From assembly GCF_000518645.1 (NCBI RefSeq), contig NZ_JADZ01000036.1, positions 1 through 55,080 on the forward strand: a stretch of DNA of 55,080 nt. Direction: 5' to 3'. Position 1 is the stretch's first letter, and the number at the start of each line of letters is the position of its first letter. Origin of the DNA: Curvibacter gracilis ATCC BAA-807 (GTDB lineage Bacteria > Pseudomonadota > Gammaproteobacteria > Burkholderiales > Burkholderiaceae_C). The notes beneath the pieces are model-generated. The model was not told where the DNA came from. It saw only the letters and a program-made list of their open reading frames with translations, and searched no databases. The position numbers and the translations under genes were made by a program. This document shows positions 41,804 through 50,776 of the stretch, piece by piece.

Positions 41804-41818
41804 CCCTGCAGAGCAGGG
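41804..41818 (+). terminator. Possible hairpin after fruA
   Basis: CCCTGC AGA GCAGGG is a perfect 6-bp stem 18 bases after the fruA stop. No T run follows, so it may only assist termination or protect the message end. Confidence 0.3.
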
Positions 41819-41937
41819 GCACCGGCGTGACGGGACGGGGGATGGGCGCTTACCTGCTTAGCCCCATGCTGGCCACACGATGCCCCCTGTGGGCCCGCAT
41901 CCAACCCACAGCGATGCACGCCCCCCCCTGCACGCCC

Positions 41938-42840
41938 TCACTTGGCCAGGATGTGCGGCAGCAGGGGCCGGGAAAGTCGATTCACCCACCACTTCAGCGC
42001 CTCGCCCTCGTGGCCGATCTTCCAGCCCAGCCAGAATTGCTCGTCAGGCCTGGGTTCCTGGCAAGGCAATTCGACCAGGGTGCCGCGGGCCAATTCGGAC
42101 TGGATGCAGGCCAGGGGCAGAAAGCCATGGCCAAGCCCCGCCACCTGGTAGGCGATCTTGGCCTCCATCGAGGGCACGGTGATCCGCTTCTGGCCCAGTT
42201 GCACCCCCACCGTCCGCTCTGACAGGTGGCGTGCGCTGTCACCCACCACGATGGCGGTGTGCTGCAACAGCTCGTCCCGACTCAAGGGCAGCTGCGCCCT
42301 GGCCAAGGGGTGGGTTGGCGCCACACAAAAGCCAAAAGCGAGCGAACCCACGTTGACCGCCCGGTAGCCGCCGCCGGCCGGGCCATCGCCGGCCGCAATG
42401 ACCAGATCGGCTCGGTCGTCCCGCAAGGCCTCCCAGCTGCCGGTCAGGGCTTCGCAGGCGATGCGCAAACGGGTGCCACAACGCAGGTCTTCAAAAGCGC
42501 AGACATCTGGCGCCAGCGCACTGGGCGGGACCAAGGAGTCATGGACCAGGCGCAACTCGGACTCATAGCCGGTCGCGATCTGGCACATCCGCGACTCCAG
42601 ATCGGCTGCGGCATTGAGCAGCCACCGCCCTTCCTTGAGCATCTCCCGCCCTGGGGGCGTGAGGGTGATGCGCGGCCCGTTGCGCACAAACAAAGCCATG
42701 CCCAACTGTGATTCGAGCTTGGTGATGGCATAGGACACCGTCGATGGCACCTTGTGAAGCCGCTCGGCCGCCGCGGCGAATGAGCCATGCCTGTCAATCG
42801 CGTCCACCAACTCAATGGCTTCGAGGGTGATCTTCAACAT
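41938..42840 (-). CDS. LysR-family regulator
   Basis: A 300-residue LysR-type regulator. The winged helix covers residues 1-62 (AIELVDAIDRHGSFAAAAER, VPSTVSYAITKLESQLG) and the inducer domain runs from 90 to the end. It is divergent from the pirin gene, and an inverted repeat TTCCG-AAA-CGGAA lies between them. It most likely controls the pirin, cysteine hydrolase, XapX and amidohydrolase genes. The inducer cannot be read from the sequence. Confidence 0.85.
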   Translation of the reverse strand: MLKITLEAIELVDAIDRHGSFAAAAERLHKVPSTVSYAITKLESQLGMALFVRNGPRITLTPPGREMLKEGRWLLNAAADLESRMCQIATGYESELRLVHDSLVPPSALAPDVCAFEDLRCGTRLRIACEALTGSWEALRDDRADLVIAAGDGPAGGGYRAVNVGSLAFGFCVAPTHPLARAQLPLSRDELLQHTAIVVGDSARHLSERTVGVQLGQKRITVPSMEAKIAYQVAGLGHGFLPLACIQSELARGTLVELPCQEPRPDEQFWLGWKIGHEGEALKWWVNRLSRPLLPHILAK

Positions 42841-42910
42841 GCTTGCAGCGCCCCATCTATGTTCGAATTTTTCGATTATGAAGCATGAAATTCTTCAATC
42901 CAAGGGGGTA

Positions 42911-42923
42911 TTCCGAAACGGAA
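42911..42923. promoter_or_regulatory. Inverted repeat between LysR and pirin genes
   Basis: TTCCG AAA CGGAA is perfect with 5-base arms in the AT-rich 179-base divergent region. Related TTC/GAA half-sites occur nearby (around 42862-42897). A LysR binding site is plausible. Confidence 0.4.
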
Positions 42924-43019
42924 ACTAACGTCTATTCATCGGAAACACTTCACTGATTGGTTGATTCGATGAAATTGATCATCAACCAGATCGAAAGATC
43001 ACCCAGTCCGGAGAGCAGC

Positions 43020-43739
43020 ATGCTTGAACTTCGCAAAGCCAACGATCGGGGCCTCGCCAACCTGGGTTGGCTTGAGTCGCGCCACACCTTCTCATTCGGT
43101 CACTACCGCGACCCCCAGCAGCAAGGCTTTTCTGAACTGCTGGTGATCAATGACGACAGGGTGCAAGCCGAGCAGGGCTTCGGCACCCACCCGCACAACA
43201 ACATGGAGATCTTTTCCTATGTGCTCGAAGGGGCGCTGGAACACAAGGACTTGATGGGCACCGGCTCGGTCATCCACCCTGGCGACGTGCAGTTGATGAG
43301 CGCCGGCGCCGGGGTGCGGCACAGCGAGTTCAACCACTCCACGACCGACCCGCTGCACTTTCTGCAGATCTGGATCGTGCCCAACATCCGGGCGGCCAAG
43401 CCGGGTTACCAGCAAAAGCACTTCAGCGAAGCGGACAAGCGTGGCCGACTGGCCCTCATCATCTCGCCGGATGGTGCCGAGGGCTCACTGCGCATTCACC
43501 AGGACGCCCGCGTGTATGCCGGCCTGTTTGACGGTGACGAGGCCAGCACCTTGGCGCTGGGGCCGAACCGCTACGCCTATGTGCATGTGGCGCGCGGCAG
43601 CCTGGAGGTGAACGGGCAAAGGCTGGCCGAAGGCGATGGCGCCCGTGTGCGCCATGAAGAGGTGTTGCATTTGAGCGGTGGCCAGCAGGCCGAGGTGCTG
43701 GTCTTCAACCTGCCGCCGCGCGAGCTGCCCTCGCGGTGA
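43020..43739 (+). CDS. Pirin-family (YhaK-like) bicupin protein
   Basis: A 239-residue bicupin. ATG 43020 follows GGAGA and gives the usual pirin N-terminus (MLELRKANDRG); the frame runs 21 codons further upstream. The first cupin holds the metal site: GTHPHNNMEIFSYVLEGALEH with two His, then RHSEFNH with His and Glu. The family includes quercetinases and redox-sensitive proteins; most members are induced by stress and have no known substrate. It leads a plus-strand set of genes divergent from a LysR regulator. Confidence 0.87.
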   Translation: MLELRKANDRGLANLGWLESRHTFSFGHYRDPQQQGFSELLVINDDRVQAEQGFGTHPHNNMEIFSYVLEGALEHKDLMGTGSVIHPGDVQLMSAGAGVRHSEFNHSTTDPLHFLQIWIVPNIRAAKPGYQQKHFSEADKRGRLALIISPDGAEGSLRIHQDARVYAGLFDGDEASTLALGPNRYAYVHVARGSLEVNGQRLAEGDGARVRHEEVLHLSGGQQAEVLVFNLPPRELPSR

Positions 43740-43858
43740 CATGCGGCCAGACACTGCCACGACCACCTGACAAATCTTCAAGACGGCGCCAAACGCACTT
43801 GGCACGATCGGCGCGCTTCTGTTCATTTTTGTTCTCCCACACTTTCAAGGATCTCACC

Positions 43859-44512
43859 ATGACACTCACCGCCACCCCGACACCCGGCGCCAAACTGCTC
43901 ACGCCATCGGACCACGCCCTGATCCTGATCGACTACCAGTCGCAGATGTCGTTTGCCACGCAGTCGATCGATGCCATCCAGTTGCGCAACAACGCGGCCC
44001 TGATCTCGCGCGCCGCCAAGGGCTTTGGCGTGCCCACCATCCTCACCACCGTGGCGGAAAAGAGCTTCTCCGGCCCCATGTACGAAGAAATCACCTCCGC
44101 CTTCCCAGGCCAGGCCCTGATCGACCGCACCTCCATGAACACCTGGGAAGACGCCAACGTGATCCAGCAGGTCAATGCCATCGGGCGTGACCGCGTGGTG
44201 CTGGGCGGGCTCTGGACCTCGGTCTGCATCGTCGGCCCGGCCTTGTCCGCACTGGCTCAGGGCTATGAGGTGTATGTCATTGCCGACGCCTGCGGTGATG
44301 TGTCGGTGGAAGCCCACAACCGTGCCGTGGACCGCATGGTTCAAGCCGGCGCCCGCCCCATGACCGCGCTGCAATACCTGCTGGAACTGCAACGTGACTG
44401 GGCGCGCACCGACACCTATGAGCTCACCACGGGCATTGCCAAGCAGTACGGCGGCGCCTATGGTCTGGGCATCACCTACGCCAAGACCATGTTCGGCGCC
44501 CACGAAGGCTGA
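43859..44512 (+). CDS. Isochorismatase-like cysteine hydrolase (YcaC-like)
   Basis: A 217-residue cysteine hydrolase. Asp25 (LILIDYQSQM) and the nucleophile Cys123 (LGGLWTSVCIVG) mark the isochorismatase/nicotinamidase fold, and the pattern GGLWTSVC is that of the YcaC branch, which forms octamers and has no agreed substrate. ATG 43859 follows AAGGATCTCACC. It ends six bases before the XapX gene. Amide hydrolysis is the family expectation. Confidence 0.85.
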   Translation: MTLTATPTPGAKLLTPSDHALILIDYQSQMSFATQSIDAIQLRNNAALISRAAKGFGVPTILTTVAEKSFSGPMYEEITSAFPGQALIDRTSMNTWEDANVIQQVNAIGRDRVVLGGLWTSVCIVGPALSALAQGYEVYVIADACGDVSVEAHNRAVDRMVQAGARPMTALQYLLELQRDWARTDTYELTTGIAKQYGGAYGLGITYAKTMFGAHEG

Positions 44513-44518
44513 CAGGCC

Positions 44519-44797
44519 ATGAAGCCCTATCTTTTGGCACTGGCCGTCGGTGTGTTGGTGGGTGTCATCTACGGGGCGCTCAATGTGCGGTCACCGGCGC
44601 CCCCGGTGATTGCGCTGGTCGGCCTGCTGGGCATCCTGGCAGGCGAGCAAATCCCGTCTCTGCTCAGGCAGGTTCTGCAAGAGCGCGCGCACCGCGTGTC
44701 CTGGCTGAACGAGCAGGTCAAACCGCACATGTTCGGGCACCTGCCCAAAGCCCCGCCGAGGGCCCGTGAAACCAACGCCGAAAGGCAGGACACATGA
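44519..44797 (+). CDS. XapX-domain membrane protein
   Basis: A 92-residue protein. Two hydrophobic spans (about 3-22 and 30-46) carry the XapX-domain pattern KPYLLALAVGVLVGVIYGAL and SPAPPVIALVGLLGILAGEQ. The C-terminal 40 residues are hydrophilic and positively charged, longer than in the shortest members. The function of the domain is unknown. It overlaps the amidohydrolase start (ATGA), so the two are co-translated. Confidence 0.85.
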   Translation: MKPYLLALAVGVLVGVIYGALNVRSPAPPVIALVGLLGILAGEQIPSLLRQVLQERAHRVSWLNEQVKPHMFGHLPKAPPRARETNAERQDT

Positions 44798-46689
44798 TGA
44801 ACCCCAACAGCCATCCCGACCTGATCCTTCACCGTGGCCTGTTCACCACGCTGGACCGCAGCCAGCCCAACGCCAGCGCCGTGGCCATACGGGACGGGCG
44901 GTTTCAGCAGGTGGGTCGCGATCACGAGATCCTGCCACTGGCAGGGCCGAACACCCGGGTCATCGACCTGCGCGGCAAGCGCGTGCTGCCCGGCCTGATC
45001 GACAACCACATCCACATCATCCGTGGTGGCCTGAACTACAACATGGAGCTGCGCTGGGATGGCGTGCGCAGTCTGGCCGACGCGATGGCCATGCTCAAAC
45101 GCCAGGTCGACCTGACCCCGGCGCCACAGTGGGTTCGCGTGGTGGGCGGCTTCACCGAGCACCAGTTCCAGGAGAAGCGCCTGCCCACGCTGGAGGAACT
45201 CAACGCCGTCGCACCCGACACACCGGTGTTCATCCTGCATCTGTATGACCGGGCCTTGCTCAATGGCGCGGCCTTGCGGGCCGTGGGCTACACCAAGGAC
45301 ACCCAGGCCCCACCGGGTGGCGAGATCCTGCGCGACGCGGGCGGCAACCCCACCGGGCTGTTGCTGGCCAAGCCCAATGCGGGCATCCTGTACGCCACCC
45401 TGGCCAAAGGCCCCAAATTGCCCATCGACTACCAGATCAACTCGACGCGCCACTTCATGCGCGAGCTGAATCGCCTGGGCGTGACCGGGGCCATTGATGC
45501 GGGTGGCGGCTTCCAGAACTACCCGCAAGACTATGAAGTGATCCAGACGCTGGCCGACGCGGGGCAGCTGACCCTTCGACTGGCCTACAACCTGTTCACG
45601 CAAAAGCCCAAGCAGGAGAAGGAAGACTTTCTGCAATGGACCGCCAGCTCGAAGTACAAGCAGGGCGACGACTACTTTCGCCACAACGGCGCGGGCGAGA
45701 TGCTGGTGTTTTCGGCCGCCGATTTTGAAGACTTCCGCCAGCCCCGCCCTGACATGGGGCCCGAGATGGAGGGCGAACTCGAGGCCGTGGTGAGTCTGCT
45801 GGCGCAAAACCGCTGGCCTTGGCGCCTGCACGCCACCTACGACGAGACCATCAGCCGCGCCCTGGACGTGTTTGAGCGCGTGAACCAGAGCGTGCCCCTG
45901 CAAGGGCTGAACTGGTTCTTTGACCACTGCGAGACGATCTCCGAACAGTCCATCGACCGCATCGCGGCGCTGGGTGGCGGCATCGCGGTGCAGCACCGGA
46001 TGGCCTATCAGGGCGAGTATTTTGTCGAGCGCTACGGCAGGGGGGCCGCCGAGGCCACGCCACCCGTGGCCCGCATGCTCGAGAAAGGCGTGAAGGTGTC
46101 GGCGGGCACCGATGCCACCCGCGTCGCCTCGTACAACCCCTGGGTGTCCTTGTCCTGGCTGGTCACCGGCAAGACGGTGGGGGGCCTGCAGCTCTACCCG
46201 CAGCGCAATTGCCTGGACCGCGAAGCCGCGTTGCGCATGTGGACAGACAACGTGACCTGGTTCTCCAACGAGGAGGGCAAGAAAGGCCGCATCGAAGCCG
46301 GCCAACTGGCCGACCTGATGGTGCCCGATCGCGATTTCTTTGCCTGCCCCGAGTCCGATATTGCCGACACCACCTCCTTGCTGACCCTGGTGGGTGGCAA
46401 GGTGGTGTATGCATCGGGCATCTTCCAGGATCACGACGAGGCCGCGCCTCCCCCAGCCATGCCAGACTGGTCACCGGTGCGCACCTTCGGCGGCTATGCG
46501 GGCTGGGCTGACGAAGGTGGAGCCCCCTTGCAAGCCAGCTTGAAGCGCCAGGCCGCCGCAGCCTGTGCCTGCAACGTGAGTTGCGGGGTGCATGGCCACG
46601 AGCATGCCACGGCCTGGAGCCGCCAGCTGCCCATTGCCGACCTCAAGAGCTTCTGGGGGGCACTCGGCTGTGCCTGCTGGGCCATCTGA
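44794..46689 (+). CDS. YtcJ-like amidohydrolase with a Cys/His-rich tail
   Basis: A 631-residue metal-dependent hydrolase of the YtcJ-type amidohydrolase group (amidohydrolase family 3). His72 and His74 in GLIDNHIHI are metal ligands; further landmarks are LHATYDE, FDHCETIS and VSAGTDATR with the conserved Asp. No signal peptide is seen. The last 70 residues leave the fold and contain five Cys and several His (CAC, VSC, HGHEH, GCAC), which could bind a metal. The substrate is unknown; the cysteine hydrolase and pirin nearby suggest breakdown of an amide or aromatic compound. Confidence 0.83.
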   Translation: MMNPNSHPDLILHRGLFTTLDRSQPNASAVAIRDGRFQQVGRDHEILPLAGPNTRVIDLRGKRVLPGLIDNHIHIIRGGLNYNMELRWDGVRSLADAMAMLKRQVDLTPAPQWVRVVGGFTEHQFQEKRLPTLEELNAVAPDTPVFILHLYDRALLNGAALRAVGYTKDTQAPPGGEILRDAGGNPTGLLLAKPNAGILYATLAKGPKLPIDYQINSTRHFMRELNRLGVTGAIDAGGGFQNYPQDYEVIQTLADAGQLTLRLAYNLFTQKPKQEKEDFLQWTASSKYKQGDDYFRHNGAGEMLVFSAADFEDFRQPRPDMGPEMEGELEAVVSLLAQNRWPWRLHATYDETISRALDVFERVNQSVPLQGLNWFFDHCETISEQSIDRIAALGGGIAVQHRMAYQGEYFVERYGRGAAEATPPVARMLEKGVKVSAGTDATRVASYNPWVSLSWLVTGKTVGGLQLYPQRNCLDREAALRMWTDNVTWFSNEEGKKGRIEAGQLADLMVPDRDFFACPESDIADTTSLLTLVGGKVVYASGIFQDHDEAAPPPAMPDWSPVRTFGGYAGWADEGGAPLQASLKRQAAAACACNVSCGVHGHEHATAWSRQLPIADLKSFWGALGCACWAI

Positions 46690-46706
46690 CCCCGAGCGAG
46701 GCGAGC

Positions 46707-47135
46707 ATGCTCAGATCATCGACGGATCAGTCGCCCCAAGGGCCAGCGCATCGCCTGGCGTCGGCCCTTCATGGGCTGGCCCTGCTCGGGCTTTGCGCGG
46801 CCTACCTGCAGGGGGGCGTCAACAAGCTGCTGGATTTTCCGGCGGCGGTGCAGGAGATGCAGCACTTCGGCCTGGCCCCTGCCCCGCTCCTGGCGGGCGG
46901 CACCATCGTGCTGGAACTGGGGGCGTCCCTCATGATCCTGACGGGTTGGTGGCGTGGGCTCGCAGCCGCCCTGCTGGCGTGCTTCACCCTTGCCGCGACC
47001 TTTCTGGCCAACCGCTACTGGACCCTGGAGCCACCGCTGCGCGCCGGCGTGGCCAATGCCTTCTATGAACACCTGGGCCTGGTGGGCGGCTTCGTGCTGG
47101 TGGCCCTACAAGACTGGCGGGCCCGGCAACGATGA
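46707..47135 (+). CDS. DoxX-like membrane protein
   Basis: A 142-residue protein with four hydrophobic spans. The motif AAYLQGGVNKLLDFPAAVQEMQ between the first and second spans, and ATFLANRYW later, are those of the DoxX family. DoxX-type proteins appear in redox and membrane-stress settings, but their activity is mostly unknown. Start at ATG 46707, 17 bases after the amidohydrolase stop. Its stop overlaps the AraC gene start by four bases. Confidence 0.78.
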   Translation: MLRSSTDQSPQGPAHRLASALHGLALLGLCAAYLQGGVNKLLDFPAAVQEMQHFGLAPAPLLAGGTIVLELGASLMILTGWWRGLAAALLACFTLAATFLANRYWTLEPPLRAGVANAFYEHLGLVGGFVLVALQDWRARQR

Positions 47136-48007
47136 CGAGCGCGACCTCCCGCGACGGGAAAACCCCGTCCAGACCGCAACACCAGGTGATTGCCTGGCGC
47201 ACCGATGACATCGGCTTTCAGCGCGTGGCGATCTCCACCGATCAGCCGCTGGCCTTCAACCGGGTGTTCCACGATGACATCACCATCCTGGCCTTCCGGC
47301 ATTCCTATTGGCGCAGCGAGCAAGACCGGCGCCAGCACGATGAAACGCCCGATCACCTGGTCATTCGCAATGCCGGCCAGGTGTTTTCGGCCCGCCTCAT
47401 CGAGGCCCGAGCCAGCGCTGAAACCGCACCGGAATGCCGGGAGATGCACCTGTCGGGCAAGCGGCTGGCGCAGATCTATGAAGAGTCACACGGTGTTCTG
47501 CCGGCCGTGGATTTTTCGTCGCCCGTGATCATGAGCCCGGAGCTGGTGCAGCTGTTCTGGGACACACACTGGCTGTTCGAACATCGCAACGAATGCACCT
47601 TGCTGGCCACGACCTACCTCAGCTGGCTGTTGTCGGCCATCGCCCAGCGCAGCAGCGGGCAGGGCCTGAAGGCGTCAACCGCCTCGTGTAGCCATCGGCC
47701 CATGCAGGCGATCGAGTACCTCAGAGCGCACTTCCAGGACAAGATCAGTCTCAGTGATTTGGCCCAGGTGTGCCAGACCAACCCCTACACCCTGCTGCGG
47801 CAGTTCAAGAAGGCCTTCGGCATCGCCCCGCACGACTACCTGCTGGCCTACCGCATCTTCCGCGCCAAGCAATACCTGCAAGCCGGATTGCCCTGCTCCG
47901 AGGTGGCCCACCTGTGCGGCTTTGCGGATCAAAGCCATCTGAACAGGCGCTTCAAACAACGCCTTGGCGTGAGCCCGGGCAGCATCGTCCCCAGAACGCG
48001 CAGCTGA
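47132..48007 (+). CDS. AraC-family regulator
   Basis: A 291-residue regulator. The C-terminal 100 residues are the AraC DNA-binding domain with two helix-turn-helix units (ISLSDLAQVCQTNPYTLLRQ and CSEVAHLCGFADQSHLNRRF). The N-terminal 180 residues are of the AraC-binding-domain-like type that senses a ligand. It starts inside the DoxX stop (ATGA). It probably regulates this set or the hydrolase gene downstream. No ligand can be named. Confidence 0.87.
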   Translation: MTSATSRDGKTPSRPQHQVIAWRTDDIGFQRVAISTDQPLAFNRVFHDDITILAFRHSYWRSEQDRRQHDETPDHLVIRNAGQVFSARLIEARASAETAPECREMHLSGKRLAQIYEESHGVLPAVDFSSPVIMSPELVQLFWDTHWLFEHRNECTLLATTYLSWLLSAIAQRSSGQGLKASTASCSHRPMQAIEYLRAHFQDKISLSDLAQVCQTNPYTLLRQFKKAFGIAPHDYLLAYRIFRAKQYLQAGLPCSEVAHLCGFADQSHLNRRFKQRLGVSPGSIVPRTRS

Positions 48008-48107
48008 GGGGCCTGTGGGCCCCAGGCGGAGGTCCGGCAGGTGACTGCCTAGCCATGCCCGAGCGATTGCCGACTGATTGCCGGGCGATTTCAGGTTGAT
48101 GGCTGTC

Positions 48108-48136
48108 GGATGGCGGATGGATGGCGGATGGATGGC
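48108..48136. repeat. 11-base tandem repeat
   Basis: GGATGGCGGAT occurs twice in direct tandem (48108-48118, 48119-48129), followed by a 7-base partial copy. It lies in the 218-base gap between the AraC gene and the hydrolase gene. Replication slippage or a regulator with repeated sites are both possible. Confidence 0.6.
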
Positions 48137-48225
48137 CAACACATCAATAACGTCCAAGACGGGTTGCCGCTGGATCACTACGCTGACCCCATCGCCACCG
48201 TAGACAACCCGCCACCGGAGATGCC

Positions 48226-49188
48226 ATGCCACTCAATGTTCCCGTCGATCGCCGCCAAGCCCTGCTGGGGGCCGCCGCTGTTCTGCCCGCCCTGGCCATG
48301 GCCAAGGACAAGCCCGCCAACCACCCATCCACTCTGTCACACCCAGGAGCCCACACCATGAACCAAGGCAATGTCATCGTCACCCGGGACAAGACCCGCA
48401 TCTTCTACAACGACTGGGGGCAAGGTCAGCCCGTCGTCTTCAGCCACGGCTGGCCCCTGAACGGCGATGCCTTCGAGGATCAGATGCTGTTCCTCGCCTC
48501 GCGCGGTTACCGGGTCATCGCCCATGACCGGCGTGGTCATGGCCGCTCGTCTCAACCCGGCTTCGGCAACGACATGGATCACTATGCCGATGACCTGGCC
48601 GCCTTGACCGAGGCGCTGAACCTCAAGGACGCGGTGCACGTCGGCCACTCCACGGGCGGCGGCGAAGTGGCGCGCTACATCGGCCGGCACGGCACCAAAC
48701 GCGTGGCCAAGGCGGTGCTGATCGGTGCGGTCACCCCCATCATGGCGAAAACAGACTGGAACCCGGCCGGTGTGCCCCTGTCGGTGTTTGACGGCATCCG
48801 TGCCGGCGTGCAGGCCAATCGGGCCCAGTTCTACAAAGACCTGACCCTGCCTTTCTATGGCTACAACCGCCCAGGCGCCAAGGTGTCGGAGGCGGTGCGC
48901 GACACCTTCTGGCTGCAAGGCATGACGGGCAGCATCCTGGCCCAGTACGAATGCATCAAGGCCTTCTCGGAGACCGACCTGCGCGAAGACCTCAAACGCA
49001 TGACGGTGCCCACCCTGATCATCCACGGGGATGATGACCAGATCGTGCCGCTGGAAACCACGGGCAGAGAAGCCGCCAAACTGGCACCTCGCTCCAAGCT
49101 GGAGATCGTGGCGGGCGCGCCCCATGGCCTGTGCACCACGCACAAGGACCGCATCAATGAGTTGCTTCTGGCCTTCTTGCAGGCCTGA
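48226..49188 (+). CDS. Alpha/beta-hydrolase (cofactor-free haloperoxidase-like), with export signal
   Basis: A 320-residue protein. The N-terminus [20 protein letters not shown] looks like a twin-arginine export signal. The fold follows with [16 protein letters not shown], the nucleophile Ser142 in VGHSTGGGE, Asp in HGDDDQIVP and His in GAPHGL. These match the chloroperoxidase/bromoperoxidase-like esterases, most of which act as esterases or perhydrolases. ATG 48358, inside the gene, would give a cytoplasmic 276-residue enzyme that matches the family length, so two forms are conceivable. Dps follows 22 bases later. Confidence 0.85.
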   Translation: MPLNVPVDRRQALLGAAAVLPALAMAKDKPANHPSTLSHPGAHTMNQGNVIVTRDKTRIFYNDWGQGQPVVFSHGWPLNGDAFEDQMLFLASRGYRVIAHDRRGHGRSSQPGFGNDMDHYADDLAALTEALNLKDAVHVGHSTGGGEVARYIGRHGTKRVAKAVLIGAVTPIMAKTDWNPAGVPLSVFDGIRAGVQANRAQFYKDLTLPFYGYNRPGAKVSEAVRDTFWLQGMTGSILAQYECIKAFSETDLREDLKRMTVPTLIIHGDDDQIVPLETTGREAAKLAPRSKLEIVAGAPHGLCTTHKDRINELLLAFLQA

Positions 49189-49210
49189 GCCACATCACAG
49201 GGAGAGCACC

Positions 49211-49714
49211 ATGGGATATGTCACCAAGATGGATCTGCCACCGCTGGTGCGTGGGCAGGTTGCACGCCTGCTGCAGCAGCGCCTGAACGATGCCATCGAC
49301 CTGGACGCGCAGCTCAAGCACGCGCACTGGAACGTCAAGGGCCCTCAATTCTTCCAGCTGCACCAGCTGCTGGATTCGGTGCACGACGCGATCGAAGAGG
49401 CGGTCGACCTCATCGCCGAGCGCATCACCGCCCTGGGCGGCACGGCCGATGGGCGCCTGAAGACGGCGGTCAACGGCAGCTCGCTGGCGGAATACCCGCT
49501 GACGCTGAGGGGCGGCGCGGCCCACCTCGACGCCGTCAGCGGGGCCCTGAGCGGCTTCGGTGCTGGGGTGCGGCAAGACATTGAGGTGGCCAGCCATCTC
49601 GGTGACGCAGGCACGGCCGACCTGTTCACCCAGCTTTCGCGCGAATCAGACAAGCTGCTGTGGCTGGTCGAGGCCCACTTGCTAGACTTGCCTGGGCAGG
49701 AGGCTGCCCCGTGA
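49211..49714 (+). CDS. dps: Dps-family DNA-protection / ferritin-like protein
   Basis: A 167-residue ferritin-fold protein. Spacing of His39, His51, Asp66 and Glu70 (LKHAHWNVKGPQFFQLHQLL, HDAIEEAVDLIAERI) equals that of the intersubunit ferroxidase site of Dps. It would form a 12-subunit shell that oxidises iron with peroxide and protects DNA. GGAGAG lies six bases before ATG. No long basic N-tail is present, so DNA binding may be weak. It overlaps the small AraC gene by four bases. Confidence 0.9.
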   Translation: MGYVTKMDLPPLVRGQVARLLQQRLNDAIDLDAQLKHAHWNVKGPQFFQLHQLLDSVHDAIEEAVDLIAERITALGGTADGRLKTAVNGSSLAEYPLTLRGGAAHLDAVSGALSGFGAGVRQDIEVASHLGDAGTADLFTQLSRESDKLLWLVEAHLLDLPGQEAAP

Positions 49715-50073
49715 ATGCCGCCGTCCTGCAAGCATCGGCCGGGGGATTGTCCCGCTCCAATCGCATTCAGGCCTTGTCCATGTTCGAACTCTGCGGGCAG
49801 GCCCATTGCACCGTGGCCGCCGTGGCACGCCAATGCGGTTTGTCGCGGGGCCACTTCAGCATGGCCTTCAAGGCCTGGACGGGTTACAGCCCGGCGCAGT
49901 GGCGCCTTGCCCGCAAGATCGACTTGGCCAAGCTGCTGCTCAAAGGCCCGCTCTCGATTGCAGACATTGCGATCGAATGCGGCTTTGCCGACCAGGCCCA
50001 CCTGACGCGCAGCTTCCGCGCCGCGGAGGGCCTATCGCCAGGCCAGTGGCGCAGCCAGTTCCGCGCCCACTGA
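49711..50073 (+). CDS. Stand-alone AraC-type DNA-binding protein
   Basis: A 120-residue protein consisting only of an AraC DNA-binding domain: two helix-turn-helix units (TVAAVARQCGLSRGHFSMAF and SIADIAIECGFADQAHLTRS). There is no ligand domain, as in MarA/SoxS-type regulators, which are controlled by abundance. It starts with GTG inside the dps stop (GTGA), with AGGAGG seven bases upstream, so it is co-translated with dps. That coupling suggests feedback on a stress response. Confidence 0.83.
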   Translation: MNAAVLQASAGGLSRSNRIQALSMFELCGQAHCTVAAVARQCGLSRGHFSMAFKAWTGYSPAQWRLARKIDLAKLLLKGPLSIADIAIECGFADQAHLTRSFRAAEGLSPGQWRSQFRAH

Positions 50074-50098
50074 CCCCCTCACCGGAGACCGCCCCACC

Positions 50099-50776
50099 AT
50101 GAAACCCCTCTCTGCCCACCACGGCGCCACGCTTTTGGCGGGGGTGGCCGGCTTTGTCGACACGCTTGGGTTTGTCGCCCTGTTCGGCCTGTTCACCGCC
50201 CACGTCACAGGCAACTTTGTGTTGATCGGTGCGGAACTGGTGCAGCCTGGGCACGGTGTGGCGCTCAAGCTGCTGGCGTTTCCGGTCTTTGTGCTGGCGG
50301 TTGCGCTTTGCCGCTGGCGGGCTTTGGCTCTCGAACGGCAAGGCCGGCCGGCCTTGCGCCCCTTGATGGGCCTGCAAGCCATGCTCTTGCTGGCCTTCAT
50401 GGCGGCGGGGGTGGCCTCAGAGCTGGTACCGGCTCATGGTCAGCCCCTGGCCTACGCCGCGGGCCTGTTTGGCGCGGGCGCCATGGGCATGCAGAACGCC
50501 AGCAGCAGGATGCTGCTGGCCAAGCTGACGCCCAACACGGTCATGACGGGCAATGTGACCCAACTCGTCATGGAGGCCAGCGATTGGATCGCCGGGCGCA
50601 GGGATGCGGGCCTGCACCAGCGCATCAGCCGGCTCTTCTACCCGGTGCTGACCTTTGCCCTGGGGTCGATCGCGGGCGCCCTCAGCTACTCGGCGGTCGG
50701 CTTTGTGGCCTTGCTGCTGCCGGTGGCGGCCGTGACCGGCATCGCCATCGTGGGCCTGCGCACCAGCGAGCCATGA
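50099..50776 (+). CDS. YoaK/DUF1275-family membrane protein
   Basis: A 225-residue protein with about six hydrophobic spans. The family marks are GVAGFVDTLGFVALFGLFTA with HVTGNFV in the first span, and GAGAMGMQNASSRMLL with TPNTVMTGNVTQL in the middle. DUF1275 proteins are found in many bacteria; their transport substrate is unknown. A CGGAGA box precedes ATG. A strong terminator lies 120 bases downstream, so it ends the dps operon. Confidence 0.87.
   Translation: MKPLSAHHGATLLAGVAGFVDTLGFVALFGLFTAHVTGNFVLIGAELVQPGHGVALKLLAFPVFVLAVALCRWRALALERQGRPALRPLMGLQAMLLLAFMAAGVASELVPAHGQPLAYAAGLFGAGAMGMQNASSRMLLAKLTPNTVMTGNVTQLVMEASDWIAGRRDAGLHQRISRLFYPVLTFALGSIAGALSYSAVGFVALLLPVAAVTGIAIVGLRTSEP

Noticed and set aside
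48108-48136. The 11-base repeats as the start of a CRISPR array
   Set aside because: Units are contiguous without spacers, too short, and no cas gene is present in the window.
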